Positions 18,221-27,385 are shown, counted from the first letter of the stretch. The stretch: DNA of 64,000 bases from Actinomycetospora succinea (GCF_004363095.1 NZ_SNYO01000012.1:156627-220626); one strand, 5' to 3'. Program-made: numbers and translations. The notes: a model not told the origin generated them from the sequence alone.

Positions 18221-18607
18221 TCAGCCGAAGAGGGCGAACACGGCCTTGGCGAAGACCCAGTCGAGGCCTGCCACCAGCGCCACCATGAACGACACGAACA
18301 CGAGGACGACGAACGTGTAGACCACGATCTGCCGGCGGGTGGGCCAGTGGACCTTGCGGAGCTCGGCCACCACCTCGCGGAGGAACCGCCGCAGGCGGGC
18401 GAACACCGACCCCTGCGACTCCGGGGTGCGGTCCCGCGTCGGGGTGGCCGTGCCCTTGCCCGACGTGCGGCCGCCCTCGGTGTCCGCCGGGTCCCCGCCG
18501 GTGCCGTTGCCGGCCGCGTCCGCGCGGCGTCGACGGCCGGCAGCGGTGACCGGACGCGCGTCGTCGTCGTCGCTCCCGCGCCGACGCCGGCTGCTGTCCT
18601 CGCTCAC
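18221..18607 (-). CDS. secE: Preprotein translocase subunit SecE
   Basis: Essential small subunit of the SecYEG channel. The C-terminal 60 residues are the SecE core: [38 protein letters not shown], one amphipathic helix and one membrane helix. About 65 residues of charged, disordered sequence precede it. I place the start at GTG 18607 ([11 protein letters not shown]), with GTGAGGAC upstream; a longer reading would begin inside tRNA-Trp and is unlikely. tRNA-Trp, secE and nusG follow one another on this strand. Confidence 0.95.
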   Translation of the reverse strand: MSEDSSRRRRGSDDDDARPVTAAGRRRRADAAGNGTGGDPADTEGGRTSGKGTATPTRDRTPESQGSVFARLRRFLREVVAELRKVHWPTRRQIVVYTFVVLVFVSFMVALVAGLDWVFAKAVFALFG

Positions 18608-18670
18608 TGCGCCGTCCTCACCGTCCTCGTCCAACCACCCCGCCTGGTCGGCGGGCTCACCGTCGCGGTG

Positions 18671-18743
<73 letters not shown>

Positions 18744-18917
18744 GTGGCGTCCCCGGGAGGACGCCGGTGGGCCGGGCCGAGGTCGATCCACACGACGCCG
18801 AGCGCGCGGGAGCGACGGACGAACCGTCCCGGGAACAATGCTACGTCAAGGCCCGCACGCCGACGGCGCCGGGGCAGGAGCCCCGCCCGGGCAGCGAATC
18901 CAACTGGGGCCTTCTCC

Positions 18918-18923
18918 TAGGAT
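18918..18923 (+). promoter_or_regulatory. Possible -10 element of aspC
   Basis: TAGGAT, 8 bases before the ATG at 18932, with no ribosome-binding site between. The message would have only a few bases of leader or none. No clear -35. Confidence 0.4.
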
Positions 18924-18931
18924 ACCGACAC

Positions 18932-20173
18932 ATGACGTCGTCGTCCTCGACTTCCCTGCAACCCTCGGCGACCGACCGCCGCATCTCGGCCCGCGTCGGC
19001 GGGATCGCGGAGTCGGCGACGCTGGCGGTCGACGCGAAGGCCAAGGCCCTCAAGGCCGCCGGTCGCCCGGTGATCGGCTTCGGCGCCGGCGAGCCCGACT
19101 TCCCGACGCCGCAGCCGGTGGTCGAGGCCGCGATCGCGGCGTGCTCGGACCCCAAGAACCACCGCTACTCCCCCGCCGCCGGGCTGCCCGAGCTGCGCGA
19201 CGCGATCGCGGCCAAGACCGCCCGCGACTCGGGGTGGCAGGTCGAGGCCCGCCAGGTGCTCGTCACCAACGGCGGCAAGCAGGCCGTGTTCGAGGCCTTC
19301 GCGACGCTGATCGACCCGGGCGACGAGGTGCTGCTGCCCGCGCCGTACTGGACGACCTACCCCGAGGCCGTGCGCATGGCGGGCGGGGACCCGGTCCAGA
19401 TCGACACCGACGAGTCGACCGACTTCCTGCCGACCGTCGAGGCCCTCGAGGCCGCGCGCACGCCGCGCACGAAGGCGCTGCTGTGGTGCTCGCCGTCGAA
19501 CCCCACCGGCTCGGTGGCGCCCCGCGAGCTCGTCGAGGCCGTCGGGCGCTGGGCCGCCGAGCACGGCATCTGGGTGATCGCCGACGAGATCTACGAGCAC
19601 CTCGTCTACGACGGCGCCGAGCACGTCTCGATGCCGGTGGCGGTCCCCGAGGTCGCCGACCGCTGCGTCGTCCTCAACGGCGTCGCCAAGACCTTCGCCA
19701 TGACCGGCTGGCGGGTCGGCTGGATGATCGGCCCCGCCGACGTCGTCGCGGCCGGGATCAACATGCAGTCGCACCTGACCTCGAACGTCTGCAACGTCGC
19801 CCAGCGCGCGGCGCTCGCGGCCGTCACGGGCCCGCTCGACGCGGTGGCCGAGATGCGCGAGGCGTTCGACCGCCGCCGCCGGCTGATCGTCGAGCTGCTC
19901 TCGAAGATCGACGGCGTCACCTGCCCCGTGCCGCGCGGCGCGTTCTACGCCTACCCGTCGGTGGCGGGACTGCTCGGCAAGGAGATCCGCGGCGAGCGCC
20001 CGCAGACCAGCGTCGACCTCGCCGCGCTCGTGCTCGAGCACGCCGAGGTGGCCGTCGTGCCCGGCGAGGCGTTCGGGAGCCCGGGCTACTTCCGGCTCTC
20101 CTACGCCCTCGGCGACGACGACCTCCGCACCGGCGTCACCCGCATGGCGGACCTCCTGGCGGAGGCCCGCTGA
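18932..20173 (+). CDS. aspC: PLP-dependent aminotransferase, aspartate aminotransferase type
   Basis: Class I aminotransferase of 413 residues, transferring an amino group between an amino acid (probably aspartate) and 2-oxoglutarate using pyridoxal phosphate. Motifs: substrate-binding [22 protein letters not shown]-binding [11 protein letters not shown], catalytic Lys in [16 protein letters not shown] and the C-terminal FRLSYA arginine. It diverges from tRNA-Trp/secE, the same neighbourhood as aspC beside secE in Streptomyces. There is no Shine-Dalgarno before the ATG; a TAGGAT hexamer ends 9 bases upstream, which suggests a leaderless or nearly leaderless mRNA. Exact substrate not proven. 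Confidence 0.9.
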   Translation: MTSSSSTSLQPSATDRRISARVGGIAESATLAVDAKAKALKAAGRPVIGFGAGEPDFPTPQPVVEAAIAACSDPKNHRYSPAAGLPELRDAIAAKTARDSGWQVEARQVLVTNGGKQAVFEAFATLIDPGDEVLLPAPYWTTYPEAVRMAGGDPVQIDTDESTDFLPTVEALEAARTPRTKALLWCSPSNPTGSVAPRELVEAVGRWAAEHGIWVIADEIYEHLVYDGAEHVSMPVAVPEVADRCVVLNGVAKTFAMTGWRVGWMIGPADVVAAGINMQSHLTSNVCNVAQRAALAAVTGPLDAVAEMREAFDRRRRLIVELLSKIDGVTCPVPRGAFYAYPSVAGLLGKEIRGERPQTSVDLAALVLEHAEVAVVPGEAFGSPGYFRLSYALGDDDLRTGVTRMADLLAEAR

Positions 20174-20231
20174 TTCCCGCGATCATCCGCCCCGACGGTC
20201 CCGCCGGGACCCCCGACCCCAGGGAGAACCG

Positions 20232-21116
20232 GTGGGCCGTCGGCCGATCGTCCTGCGCCTGCTCGTCGCCGTCGCCGTCGCGCTCCTCGGAGTCGCCGTC
20301 GCGCCCGTGGCGATGGGCGCCCCGGCGGCCGCCGGGCAGGCCTACGTCGCGCTCGGCGACTCCTACACGGCCTCGCCGCTGACCGGTGCCCCGACGGGCC
20401 CGCCCCCGGGGTGCCTGCGCTCGGCGAACAACTACCCGCACCTCGTCGCCGAGCGCACCGGCGCCCAGCTCACCGACGTGAGCTGCAGCGGCGCGCAGAC
20501 CAAGGACTTCGCGGCCCCGCAGCCCGTGCAGGGCGGCGAGAACCCGGCGCAGTACGACGCGCTCGGCCGCGGCACCCAGCTCGTCACCGTCGGCATCGGC
20601 GGCAACGACATCGGGTTCTCCGAGATCGTCCAGGCCTGCGTGAGCCCGACGCCGTTCGGGACGCCCTGCCGCGACCGGTACACGCAGGGCGCCCACGACG
20701 AGCTCGAGGCGCGGATCGACACCCTCGGCGACCGTCTCGACGACGTCCTCGACGAGGTCCACAGCCGCGCCCCGGACGCCCGCGTCCTGCTCGTCGGCTA
20801 CCCGTCGGTGCTGCCGGCCGAGGGCCCGGGCTGCTACCCGCTCGTGCCCTACACCCCGGGCGACGTCGAGTACCTGCGCGGCGTGCTGACGCACCTCAAC
20901 GCCGAGATCGCCGACGCCGCGTCCGACGGCGACGCGACCTACGTCGACACGGCGACCCCGAGCCTGGGCCACGACGTCTGCGCGGTGCCCGGCGAGCGGT
21001 GGATCGAGGGCCTCGTGCCCACGGCCCCCGCGGCGCCCGTGCACCCGAACGCCCTCGGCTCGGCGGCCCTGTCGCGCGCCGTCCTCGCCACCCTCGGCGT
21101 CCCGACCCCCGCCTGA
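20232..21116 (+). CDS. Secreted SGNH/GDSL-family hydrolase (lipase/esterase)
   Basis: Exported serine hydrolase of 294 residues. Signal peptide VLRLLVAVAVALLGVAVAPVAMGA with a likely cut after the Ala-rich segment near residue 30. SGNH block I ALGDSYT (Ser about 44), block III IGGNDIGF and block V PVHPNALG (Asp-x-x-His replaced by His-Pro-Asn as in the actinobacterial branch) are visible, together with six Cys that probably pair as in Streptomyces lipases. GTG start with AGGGAGAACCG upstream. It is 58 bases after aspC and ends before a shared hairpin terminator. Substrate unknown; lipid esters likely. Confidence 0.88.
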   Translation: MGRRPIVLRLLVAVAVALLGVAVAPVAMGAPAAAGQAYVALGDSYTASPLTGAPTGPPPGCLRSANNYPHLVAERTGAQLTDVSCSGAQTKDFAAPQPVQGGENPAQYDALGRGTQLVTVGIGGNDIGFSEIVQACVSPTPFGTPCRDRYTQGAHDELEARIDTLGDRLDDVLDEVHSRAPDARVLLVGYPSVLPAEGPGCYPLVPYTPGDVEYLRGVLTHLNAEIADAASDGDATYVDTATPSLGHDVCAVPGERWIEGLVPTAPAAPVHPNALGSAALSRAVLATLGVPTPA

Positions 21117-21133
21117 GCCTCCGCCAGGAACGA

Positions 21134-21180
21134 ACGAACGGCGCTCTCGCTGCTTCGCAAGCAGCGAGAGCGCCGTTCGT
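21134..21180. terminator. Palindromic terminator, copy 1 of a repeated element
   Basis: 22-base arms (21134-21155, 21159-21180) form a perfect stem followed by TTTCTCG. It lies between the convergent lipase and hadB genes and could serve both. The outer 20 bases of each arm are identical to those of the hairpin at 52382-52428. Confidence 0.85.
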
Positions 21181-21239
21181 TTCTCGAGGGGGTCGGCAAC
21201 CGGGTTAGCGGGGAGCCGCCGGGAGGAGCAGCCGGGCGT

Positions 21240-21659
21240 CTAGCGGGGGCGGACGGTGGCGACGGCCTTGCCGAGCACGCCCTTGCCGTCGTGGGTCGCC
21301 GTGACGGTCACGGTGCGCGCGCCGTCGTCGGTGACGTCGGTGACCTTGGCGCCGAGCTCGACGGTGGCGCCCGCGTCGTCGTCCGGGACCACGACGGGGC
21401 GCGTGAAGCGGGTCGAGAAGGCCACGACGGCGGCCGGGTCGCCCGCGAGGTCGGCGACGTAGCGTGCCGCCAGCGACATCGTGAACATGCCGTGGGCGAT
21501 GACGCCCGGCAGCCCGACCTCGAGCGCGACGCGCTCGTTCCAGTGGATCGGGTTGAGGTCGCCGGACGCGCCGGCGTAGGCGACGAGGTCGGCACGGGTG
21601 ATCGTCACCGTGCGCGGCTCGAGCTGGTCGCCGGCGCTCGCGTCGCCCAGCGCGCTCAC
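21240..21659 (-). CDS. hadB: MaoC-like (3R)-hydroxyacyl-ACP dehydratase subunit HadB
   Basis: Catalytic hot-dog subunit of the dehydratase that elongates fatty/mycolic-type acyl chains on ACP. 139 residues with the R-hydratase motif YAGASGDLNPIHWNERVA (catalytic Asp and His) and GVIAHGMFTMSLAARYV. GTG start overlaps the hadA stop as GTGA. The rpmG-hadA-hadB order is the mycobacterial arrangement, which supports the assignment. Confidence 0.88.
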   Translation of the reverse strand: MSALGDASAGDQLEPRTVTITRADLVAYAGASGDLNPIHWNERVALEVGLPGVIAHGMFTMSLAARYVADLAGDPAAVVAFSTRFTRPVVVPDDDAGATVELGAKVTDVTDDGARTVTVTATHDGKGVLGKAVATVRPR

Positions 21660-22111
21660 GACGACCCCTCCGGCTCGGCGCGGCCGACGAGGGTCGCGCG
21701 TGTGGTCAGCACCGTGTCGCCGTCGGCGTCCGTGACGTCGACGCGAAAGGTGATGACGTCGTTGCCCGCGAGGTCGCGGATGTCGTCGACGGCCACCACC
21801 GAGGTGACGACGTCGCCGGCGTAGAGCGGACGGGTCAGCTCGACGGACTGGTCGCGGTGCACGACGCGCGTGAAGTCGAGGCCGAGCGCCGGGTCGTCGA
21901 CCACGCGCCGCGTCGCGGGCCAGGTGAAGACCACCGGGAACGTCGTCGGGGCGACGACGTCACGGTGGCCCGCGTCCCGGGCGGCGTCACGGTCGTGGTG
22001 CACGGGGTCGTCGGCACCGATCGCGGTGGCGAACTCCCGGATCTTCTCCAGCGAGACCTCGTAGGTCTCCGCGGGCCAGGAGCGGCCCACGAACGACGCG
22101 TCGAGCGGCAC
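21656..22111 (-). CDS. hadA: FAS1-like dehydratase subunit HadA
   Basis: Non-catalytic, substrate-stabilising hot-dog partner of HadB, 151 residues. It carries the family lead (SFVGRSWPAETYEVSLEKIREFATAIGADDPVHHD), VVAPTTFPVVF and the RPLYAGDVVTSVV strand, but not the catalytic Asp/His pair. The start is GTG 22111, 12 bases after rpmG. It should act as a heterodimer with HadB in type II fatty-acid synthesis. Confidence 0.85.
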   Translation of the reverse strand: MPLDASFVGRSWPAETYEVSLEKIREFATAIGADDPVHHDRDAARDAGHRDVVAPTTFPVVFTWPATRRVVDDPALGLDFTRVVHRDQSVELTRPLYAGDVVTSVVAVDDIRDLAGNDVITFRVDVTDADGDTVLTTRATLVGRAEPEGSS

Positions 22112-22123
22112 GGGGCGAGCGCG

Positions 22124-22288
22124 TCAGCGGGTCTCGCGGTGACCGCGGTGGGTGCCGCAGTGCGGGCAGAACTTCTTGATCGTGAGGCGGTCGGGGTCGT
22201 TCCGCCGGTTCTTGCGCGTGATGTAGTTGCGGTTCTTGCACTCCTCGCAGGCCAGCGTGATCTTCGGACGGATGTCGGTGGTGGCCAC
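22124..22288 (-). CDS. rpmG: Ribosomal protein bL33
   Basis: 54-residue zinc-type L33 ([19 protein letters not shown] ... [15 protein letters not shown]), with both CxxC pairs intact, so this is the zinc-binding (C+) form. GTG start 22288 preceded by GAGAGGAAC. It lies downstream of tRNA-Met and ahead of hadAB. Confidence 0.96.
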   Translation of the reverse strand: MATTDIRPKITLACEECKNRNYITRKNRRNDPDRLTIKKFCPHCGTHRGHRETR

Positions 22289-22350
22289 GGAGGTTCCTCT
22301 CGATACGGTGCTGCAGCAGTGCCCGCGGGACGGACCCACGACCTGGGTGG

Positions 22351-22423
22351 TAGCGGTGGCCGGACTTGAACCGGCGACACAACGATTATGAGCCGTTTGC
22401 TCTACCGACTGAGCTACACCGCC
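22351..22423 (-). tRNA. tRNA-Met (elongator, anticodon CAT)
   Basis: 73-base cloverleaf on the minus strand: acceptor GGCGGTG with CACCGCT (one G-U), D-arm GCTCAGTCGGTAGAGC, anticodon loop CTCATAA, T-arm GGTTCAAGTCC, discriminator A. First acceptor pair is present, unlike bacterial initiator tRNA. Confidence 0.96.
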
Positions 22424-22449
22424 GCGGAGAGCACCCGTCTCATGACGAA

Positions 22450-22473
22450 GCCGGCGAACCCAGGTTCGCCGGC
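22450..22473 (-). terminator. Hairpin between tRNA-Thr and tRNA-Met
   Basis: Perfect inverted repeat of 11-base arms (22450-22460 and 22463-22473), GC-rich, 12 bases past the 3' end of tRNA-Thr. Either a terminator of a tRNA-Thr transcript or a processing stem in a longer tRNA transcript. Confidence 0.5.
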
Positions 22474-22485
22474 ATGCTCACCGAG

Positions 22486-22558
22486 AGCCCCTTTACGGAA
22501 TCGAACCGTAGACCTTCTCCTTACCATGGAGACGCTCTGCCGACTGAGCTAAAGGGGC
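22486..22558 (-). tRNA. tRNA-Thr (anticodon GGT)
   Basis: 73 bases on the minus strand: acceptor GCCCCTT with AAGGGGC, D-arm GCTCAGTCGGCAGAGC, anticodon stem TCTCC/GGAGA around ATGGTAA (GGT), T-arm GGTTCGATTCC. Confidence 0.96.
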
Positions 22559-22596
22559 CTTGCCCTCGCGGGCCGTGCACAAGACTACAGGGCGCG

Positions 22597-24144
22597 TCAC
22601 GCGATCAGCGTCCGGGGTCCGGCCGTGGCACCCGGTTCGCCGGGGTGCACGTCGAGCGAGTCGAGCCAGCTGTCGAAGCACCGCGCGGGCAGCGGACGGG
22701 ACACCAGGTAGCCCTGCGCAACGTCGCAGCCCATCTCGGCGAGCGCGACGCGCACGGCCGCCTGCTCGACCCCCTCGGCCACCACGGTGAGCCCCAGCGT
22801 GTGGCCCATCTCGACGATGGCGCGCACGACGGCGACGTCGCCGTACTCGGTGCCCATCCCCAGCACGAAGCTCTTGTCGATCTTGACCTGGTCGACGGGG
22901 AGCCGGCGCAGGTGCGCCAGCGACGACTGGCCGGTGCCGAAGTCGTCGACGGCGAGGTGGCAGCCCAGCGCGTGCAGCCTGCGCAGCACCGGCAGCGCGA
23001 CGTCCCGCTCCGAGGACACCCCGGACTCGGTCAGCTCGAGGGTGAGCAGCTCGGCGGGCACGCGGTGGGCGGCGAGCAGCGTCGCCACCTCGTCGGGGAA
23101 GTCCGACGCCGCGAGGTTGCCGACCGAGACGTTCACGGCCACCGACAGGCGCATCCCGCGGTCGAGCCAGCGGCGCGCGGCCGCGAGCGACTCGTCGAGG
23201 ACGAACGAGGTCAGCTCGGCGATCTGCCCGGTGGCCTCGAGGACGGGGACGAACTCGTCGGGCAGCAGCAGCCCGAGCTCGGGGTGGTCCCAGCGCGCCA
23301 GCGCCTCGACCCCGACCACGGTGCGCTCGCCGAGGGACACGACGGGCTGGAAGTCGACGCGGACGTCGCGGCGGGCGACGGCCGCCGAGAAGCCGCGGAT
23401 GAGGCGCAGGCGCCGCGCCGCCCGCTCCCCCATGCTCGGCTCGTAGCAGCGCACCGGGTCGCCGCCGTCGCGCGTCGCGGCGAGGGCGACGTCGGCGCGG
23501 CGCAGCAGGGCGGCGGTGCGCTCGGGGCCGGCGGGGACGTCGGCGAGCCAGGGCCCGTCGGCGGCGACCCCGACGACGACCGGCGGCTCGAAGCGCACGC
23601 CCTCCACGAGATAGGGAGCGAGGAGGCGCTCGCGCAGGTCCTCCGCGGCGGTGTGGGCCTCGTGGCCGTCGACGCCCGGCAGCAGCACGGCGAAGGTGTC
23701 GCCCTCGAGGCGGGCCGCGACGGGCGGGGTCCCGGTGAGGACGGGCAGGCGCACGCTCACCATCCGCTCGGTGGCGAGCCGGACGAAGACCTCGCCCCGG
23801 GCGTGACCGAGCGTGTCGTTCACGGCGCCGAGCAGACGCAGGTCGACGACCGCGACGGCACCGCCGGGCGCGGGGTCCGCGTGCAGGAAGCCCTCGCGGT
23901 TGAGCAGGCCGGTCAGCGGGTCGCGGTACGCGTCGCGGCGCAGGCGGTCGGCGAGCTCCGCGGCGGCCGCGTCGTGCCGGCGGCGCCGGAGCCGCTGGAC
24001 GAGCAGGCCGAGCACGGCGATCACGACGACCAGCACGAGGAGGGCACCGAGGACGACCACGGCGACGGGCGAGACCTCCGCCGGCGCGGCGAGCGTGGGG
24101 GCGACGAGACGGGTGACCACGGACGCCACGGGAGCGTGGCTCAC
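22597..24144 (-). CDS. Membrane-anchored GGDEF-EAL protein, probable c-di-GMP phosphodiesterase
   Basis: 515 residues: a transmembrane helix near the N-terminus (VVVLGALLVLVVVIAVLGLLV), a GGDEF-type domain (about 60-240) and an EAL domain (about 250-495). The GGDEF motif is degenerate (RLEGDTF in place of GGDEF), so cyclase activity is unlikely. The EAL domain keeps VEALARW, LELTES, VDDFGTGQSSL, VKIDKSF and AEGVE, so hydrolysis of c-di-GMP is expected. I choose GTG 24144 (VSHAPVAS), with GGAAGGAG upstream. It is monocistronic, divergent from cinA, with no sensor domain visible. Confidence 0.9.
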   Translation of the reverse strand: MSHAPVASVVTRLVAPTLAAPAEVSPVAVVVLGALLVLVVVIAVLGLLVQRLRRRRHDAAAAELADRLRRDAYRDPLTGLLNREGFLHADPAPGGAVAVVDLRLLGAVNDTLGHARGEVFVRLATERMVSVRLPVLTGTPPVAARLEGDTFAVLLPGVDGHEAHTAAEDLRERLLAPYLVEGVRFEPPVVVGVAADGPWLADVPAGPERTAALLRRADVALAATRDGGDPVRCYEPSMGERAARRLRLIRGFSAAVARRDVRVDFQPVVSLGERTVVGVEALARWDHPELGLLLPDEFVPVLEATGQIAELTSFVLDESLAAARRWLDRGMRLSVAVNVSVGNLAASDFPDEVATLLAAHRVPAELLTLELTESGVSSERDVALPVLRRLHALGCHLAVDDFGTGQSSLAHLRRLPVDQVKIDKSFVLGMGTEYGDVAVVRAIVEMGHTLGLTVVAEGVEQAAVRVALAEMGCDVAQGYLVSRPLPARCFDSWLDSLDVHPGEPGATAGPRTLIA

Positions 24145-24456
24145 GGCACCACACTCCTTCCCGGTCGTCCCCCGACGTCCGCCGGACCCACCGCCGACCA
24201 CATCCTCGCCGCGTTCACGGTCGGCAACACATCGTGATCACTTGACTGCCCAGTAGTTCACTCGCCCGGACCACTATGCACCCTGTACCCCGTTCAACGA
24301 TGACCCACCGGTACAGATGTGCACGACGACGCACCCTTGTGGTGCCGTTCGAGGGAGAACCACCCGACCGGCCCAGCACGGTCCGCCGTCAGTCGGCCGA
24401 CAGCGGCGCGCTCTGGTGGGATGAGAGCGGGAGTCGACCGGAGAGCGGGGTGCGGC
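24145..24456. other. Divergent promoter region between the EAL gene and cinA
   Basis: 312 bases with no supported gene. It contains an inverted repeat CTGTACC/GGTACAG (24283-24289 with 24310-24316, 20 bases apart), a possible regulator site, and a TTGACT hexamer at 24242-24247 without a matching -10. Confidence 0.4.
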
Positions 24457-25797
24457 GTGGCCGACGAGGGGCACGGAACCGACGGCGGACGTCTCGGCGG
24501 GGTGCGGGCGGGGATCGTCGCCACCGGCAGCGAGCTGCTGACCGGGCGGATCACCGACCGCAACGGCCCCTGGGTGGCCGAGCGCCTCGGCGATCTCGGC
24601 GTCGAGGTGTCCCACCTCGTGCTCGTCGGCGACCGCGGCGAGGACATGGCGGCGGCGCTGCGCTTCCTCGCCGGCGACGGCATCGACCTCGTCGTCACCA
24701 CCGGCGGGCTCGGCCCCACCGCCGACGACCTCACCGCCGAGGTCGTCGCCGCCGAGACCGACCGGCCGCTCGAGCTCGACGAGCACATGGAGAAGGTCGT
24801 CGGCGACATCATCGCCAAGTTCGCCGACCGCCTGCGCTGGGACGCCGACGCCCTCGCCGCCGCCAACCGCAAGCAGGCGATGGTGCCGCGCGGGGCGACG
24901 CCGATCCGCCCGGCCGGCACGGCGCCGGGGCTGGCGGTGCCGCCCCACCCGGAGCGGGGCGGCCCGACGGTGCTCGTGCTGCCCGGCCCGCCGCGCGAGG
25001 TCCGCGCGATGTGGGACGAGGCGCTGGCGAGCGGGCCGGTGCGCGACGTCCTCGCGCGGACCGCGCCCTGGGCCGAGACCCACCTGCGCCTGTTCGGGGT
25101 GCCCGAGTCCGAGATCGCCGCGACCCTGCGCGACGTCGGCGACACCACCGACCTCACGCCGCTGGAGATCACGACCTGCCTGCGCGACTTCACCCTCGAG
25201 GTCGACCTGCGCCACGCCCCCGGCTCGACGGCCGCGGCGACCGCGCGCGACGCGGTGGTCGCCGAGATCGACCGCCGGCACGGGCGCACGATCTTCTCGC
25301 GCACCGGGCAGACGATCGACGAGCTGCTGTTCGAGCTGCTCGACGGCCAGGTCGTCGCCACCGCCGAGTCGTGCACCGGCGGCCTGCTCGCCGGGAGGCT
25401 GACCGCCCCGGCCGGCGCGTCCGCACACGTGGCCGGCGGCGTCGTCTCGTACTCGAACGACGCCAAGGCCGACCTGCTCGGCGTGCCCCGCGAGCTGATC
25501 GATGCCCACGGGGCGGTGTCGCCGCAGGTCGCCGAGGCCATGGCCGACGGCGCCCTGGCCCGCTTCGGCGCGACGATCGCGGTGGCGATCACGGGCGTCG
25601 CCGGGCCGGGCGGGGGCACCGAGGCGAAGCCGGTCGGCTACGTCTGCTTCTGCGTGCGCACCGCCGACGGGCGCACGCTCGCCCGCGACCCGGTGCTGCC
25701 CGGCGAGCGCGGCGACATCCGCGAGCGCTCGGTCGTGCTCGCCATGCACCTCATGCGCCGCGCGCTGAGCGGCGAGGGCGAGCCCGCCCCGGTCTAA
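24457..25797 (+). CDS. cinA: CinA family protein, nicotinamide-nucleotide amidohydrolase type
   Basis: 446 residues: an N-terminal MoCF/COG1058 domain (GIVATGSELLTGRITDRN, VVTTGGLGPTADDLT) and a C-terminal CinA/PncC domain (ATAESCTGGLLAGRLT, ITGVAGPGGGTEAKPVGYVCF). The family recycles NMN by deamidation and, in N-terminal domain, hydrolyses ADP-ribose. GTG 24457 (VADEGHGTDGG) is the likely start; upstream residues have no family match. Its stop codon overlaps the stop of the convergent lipase gene in the shared bases CTAA. Confidence 0.92.
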   Translation: MADEGHGTDGGRLGGVRAGIVATGSELLTGRITDRNGPWVAERLGDLGVEVSHLVLVGDRGEDMAAALRFLAGDGIDLVVTTGGLGPTADDLTAEVVAAETDRPLELDEHMEKVVGDIIAKFADRLRWDADALAAANRKQAMVPRGATPIRPAGTAPGLAVPPHPERGGPTVLVLPGPPREVRAMWDEALASGPVRDVLARTAPWAETHLRLFGVPESEIAATLRDVGDTTDLTPLEITTCLRDFTLEVDLRHAPGSTAAATARDAVVAEIDRRHGRTIFSRTGQTIDELLFELLDGQVVATAESCTGGLLAGRLTAPAGASAHVAGGVVSYSNDAKADLLGVPRELIDAHGAVSPQVAEAMADGALARFGATIAVAITGVAGPGGGTEAKPVGYVCFCVRTADGRTLARDPVLPGERGDIRERSVVLAMHLMRRALSGEGEPAPV

Positions 25798-26606
25798 CCG
25801 GCGACGCGCGCGACGAACGCGCTGACGTCGTCGAGGATCTCGGCGTTGTTGGTCTCGTTGAGGACCTCGTGGCGCGCGCCGGCGTGGATCCGGGTCGTCT
25901 GGTCGCTGCCGGCGAGCTTCTCCATCACCGGGCGCGTGGAGTCCATCGGCACGAGCTGGTCGTCCTCGCCGTGCACCCAGAGCACGGGCAGGTCGCCGAA
26001 CCCCGGCCCCGCGGCGATCGCCTCCACCGAGGCCACGAACGCCTCGAGCGTCGGGCGCTTGAACGCCCCGTGCCACACCAGCGGGTCGGCCGCGTAGGCC
26101 TCGCCGACGGCGGGGTCGCGGGAGAGCACCGCGGGGTCGATCGGGACCTCGGGGATCGGGTCGTACTCGAGCAGCCCGAAGATGCCCGGGCTGCCGCCGA
26201 CGACGGGCCCGGTGAGCACGAGGCCCGCGAGGACGTCGGGGTAGCGCTGGGCGTAGCGGGCGGCGATCAGGCCGCCCATCGAGTGCCCGAGCAGGACGAT
26301 CGGCAGGTCGGGGTGCTCGTTGCGCGCGACGCGCCGGACCTGGTCGAGGTCCTCGACGACCTCCTCGAGGTCGTGCACGAGCACCGGCTCGCCCTCCGAG
26401 CGCCCGTGGCCCTGGTGGTCGGGCGCGTAGACGACGGCGCCGTCGCCGGCGAGCCGGTCGAGGACGTGTGCGTAGCGCCCGGAGTGCTCGCCGTAGCCGT
26501 GGGCGACGAGCACGACCCGGCGCGGCGCGGCCTCCGGGTCGCGGCGGCGCACGACGACGCGCCCGCGGGTGCCGTCGATGTCGAGGTCGGTCTCGGTGCC
26601 GATCAT
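25794..26606 (-). CDS. Monoacylglycerol lipase-type alpha/beta hydrolase
   Basis: 270 residues, probable hydrolysis of monoacylglycerol. It has the MGL-type oxyanion and lid lead VLVAHGYGEHSGRYAHVLDRLA, APDHQGHGRSEG, nucleophile elbow GHSMGG (Ser about 112), the Asp region WVHGEDDQLVP and His in AGARHEVLNET. This pattern matches the mycobacterial Rv0183-like lipases. ATG 26606 overlaps the upstream hydrolase stop as ATGA. It is the last gene of the lipid operon that begins at 32477. Confidence 0.88.
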   Translation of the reverse strand: MIGTETDLDIDGTRGRVVVRRRDPEAAPRRVVLVAHGYGEHSGRYAHVLDRLAGDGAVVYAPDHQGHGRSEGEPVLVHDLEEVVEDLDQVRRVARNEHPDLPIVLLGHSMGGLIAARYAQRYPDVLAGLVLTGPVVGGSPGIFGLLEYDPIPEVPIDPAVLSRDPAVGEAYAADPLVWHGAFKRPTLEAFVASVEAIAAGPGFGDLPVLWVHGEDDQLVPMDSTRPVMEKLAGSDQTTRIHAGARHEVLNETNNAEILDDVSAFVARVAG

Positions 26607-27385
26607 GCGGGCGTCTCCAGGGTTCGGTGGGCGGTGGTCACGCCGAGGACGGCGTCGACCACCAGGTCGGGGTCGTCCCACATCGGCACGTGACCGACGC
26701 GGGGCAGGCGCACGAACTCCGCGCCGGGCAGACGTTCGCGCAGCGCGACGCCGTGGCGTCGCCAGGGGATGAGACGGTCGCGCCCGGACCAGGCGACGCG
26801 CACGGGGCAGGGCAGGTCGTCGAACGGCGCGACGCCCCCGTGCTCGGCGGCGCCGTCGAGCAGCTCGCGGAGGATCACGCAGCCGGCGAGGTCGTCGAAG
26901 AGCTCGCCGACGTCCTCGGTCGGCACCCGGTCGCCGCGCTCGAGCACCCGCGCGAGCAGCAGGCGGCGCATCCACGGCCGGCGCGCCGCCGTGCGCAAGG
27001 TCGTCGACCCGGCCAGCGCCGAGCCCAGCCGGAACGACCACACCAGCCGGCGCAGGTCCCACCCGTTGCCCCAGCCCCCGGCCGGCGACAGCGCCACCAC
27101 CGAGCGCGCCCGTCCGCGCCGCGCGAGCTCGAGGGCCACCCAGCCGCCGAGGGAGTTGCCGACGAGGTGCGCGGTCGGCATGCCCGCGGCGTCCATGAGC
27201 GTCTCGACGTCGTCGACGATCCCGGCCACGCCGACCGGCGTGCCGTCGGGCCACGCCGCGCCGCCGCGGTGCCCGGCCATCGTCGGCACGAGGACCTCGT
27301 GGTGCGCCTCGAGCGCCGCCCGGACCGGCTCCCACGCGCGCGCCGACATGCTCGCCCCGTGCAGGAGCACCAGGGGCTCAGTCAT
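26603..27385 (-). CDS. Alpha/beta hydrolase
   Basis: 260-residue hydrolase with oxyanion LLHGASMSARAWEPV, nucleophile GNSLGGW (Ser about 97), acidic residue in SGRDRLIPW and His in RVGHVPMWDD. It overlaps the WS/DGAT-type gene by 8 bases upstream and the MGL gene by 4 bases downstream, so it belongs to the same glycerolipid operon. Substrate not identifiable; a lipid ester is the simplest guess from context. Confidence 0.85.
   Translation of the reverse strand: MTEPLVLLHGASMSARAWEPVRAALEAHHEVLVPTMAGHRGGAAWPDGTPVGVAGIVDDVETLMDAAGMPTAHLVGNSLGGWVALELARRGRARSVVALSPAGGWGNGWDLRRLVWSFRLGSALAGSTTLRTAARRPWMRRLLLARVLERGDRVPTEDVGELFDDLAGCVILRELLDGAAEHGGVAPFDDLPCPVRVAWSGRDRLIPWRRHGVALRERLPGAEFVRLPRVGHVPMWDDPDLVVDAVLGVTTAHRTLETPA

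Noticed and set aside
22450..22473. Considered as a third copy of the repeated terminator palindrome
   Set aside because: The arm sequence is unrelated to that at 21134 and 52382.
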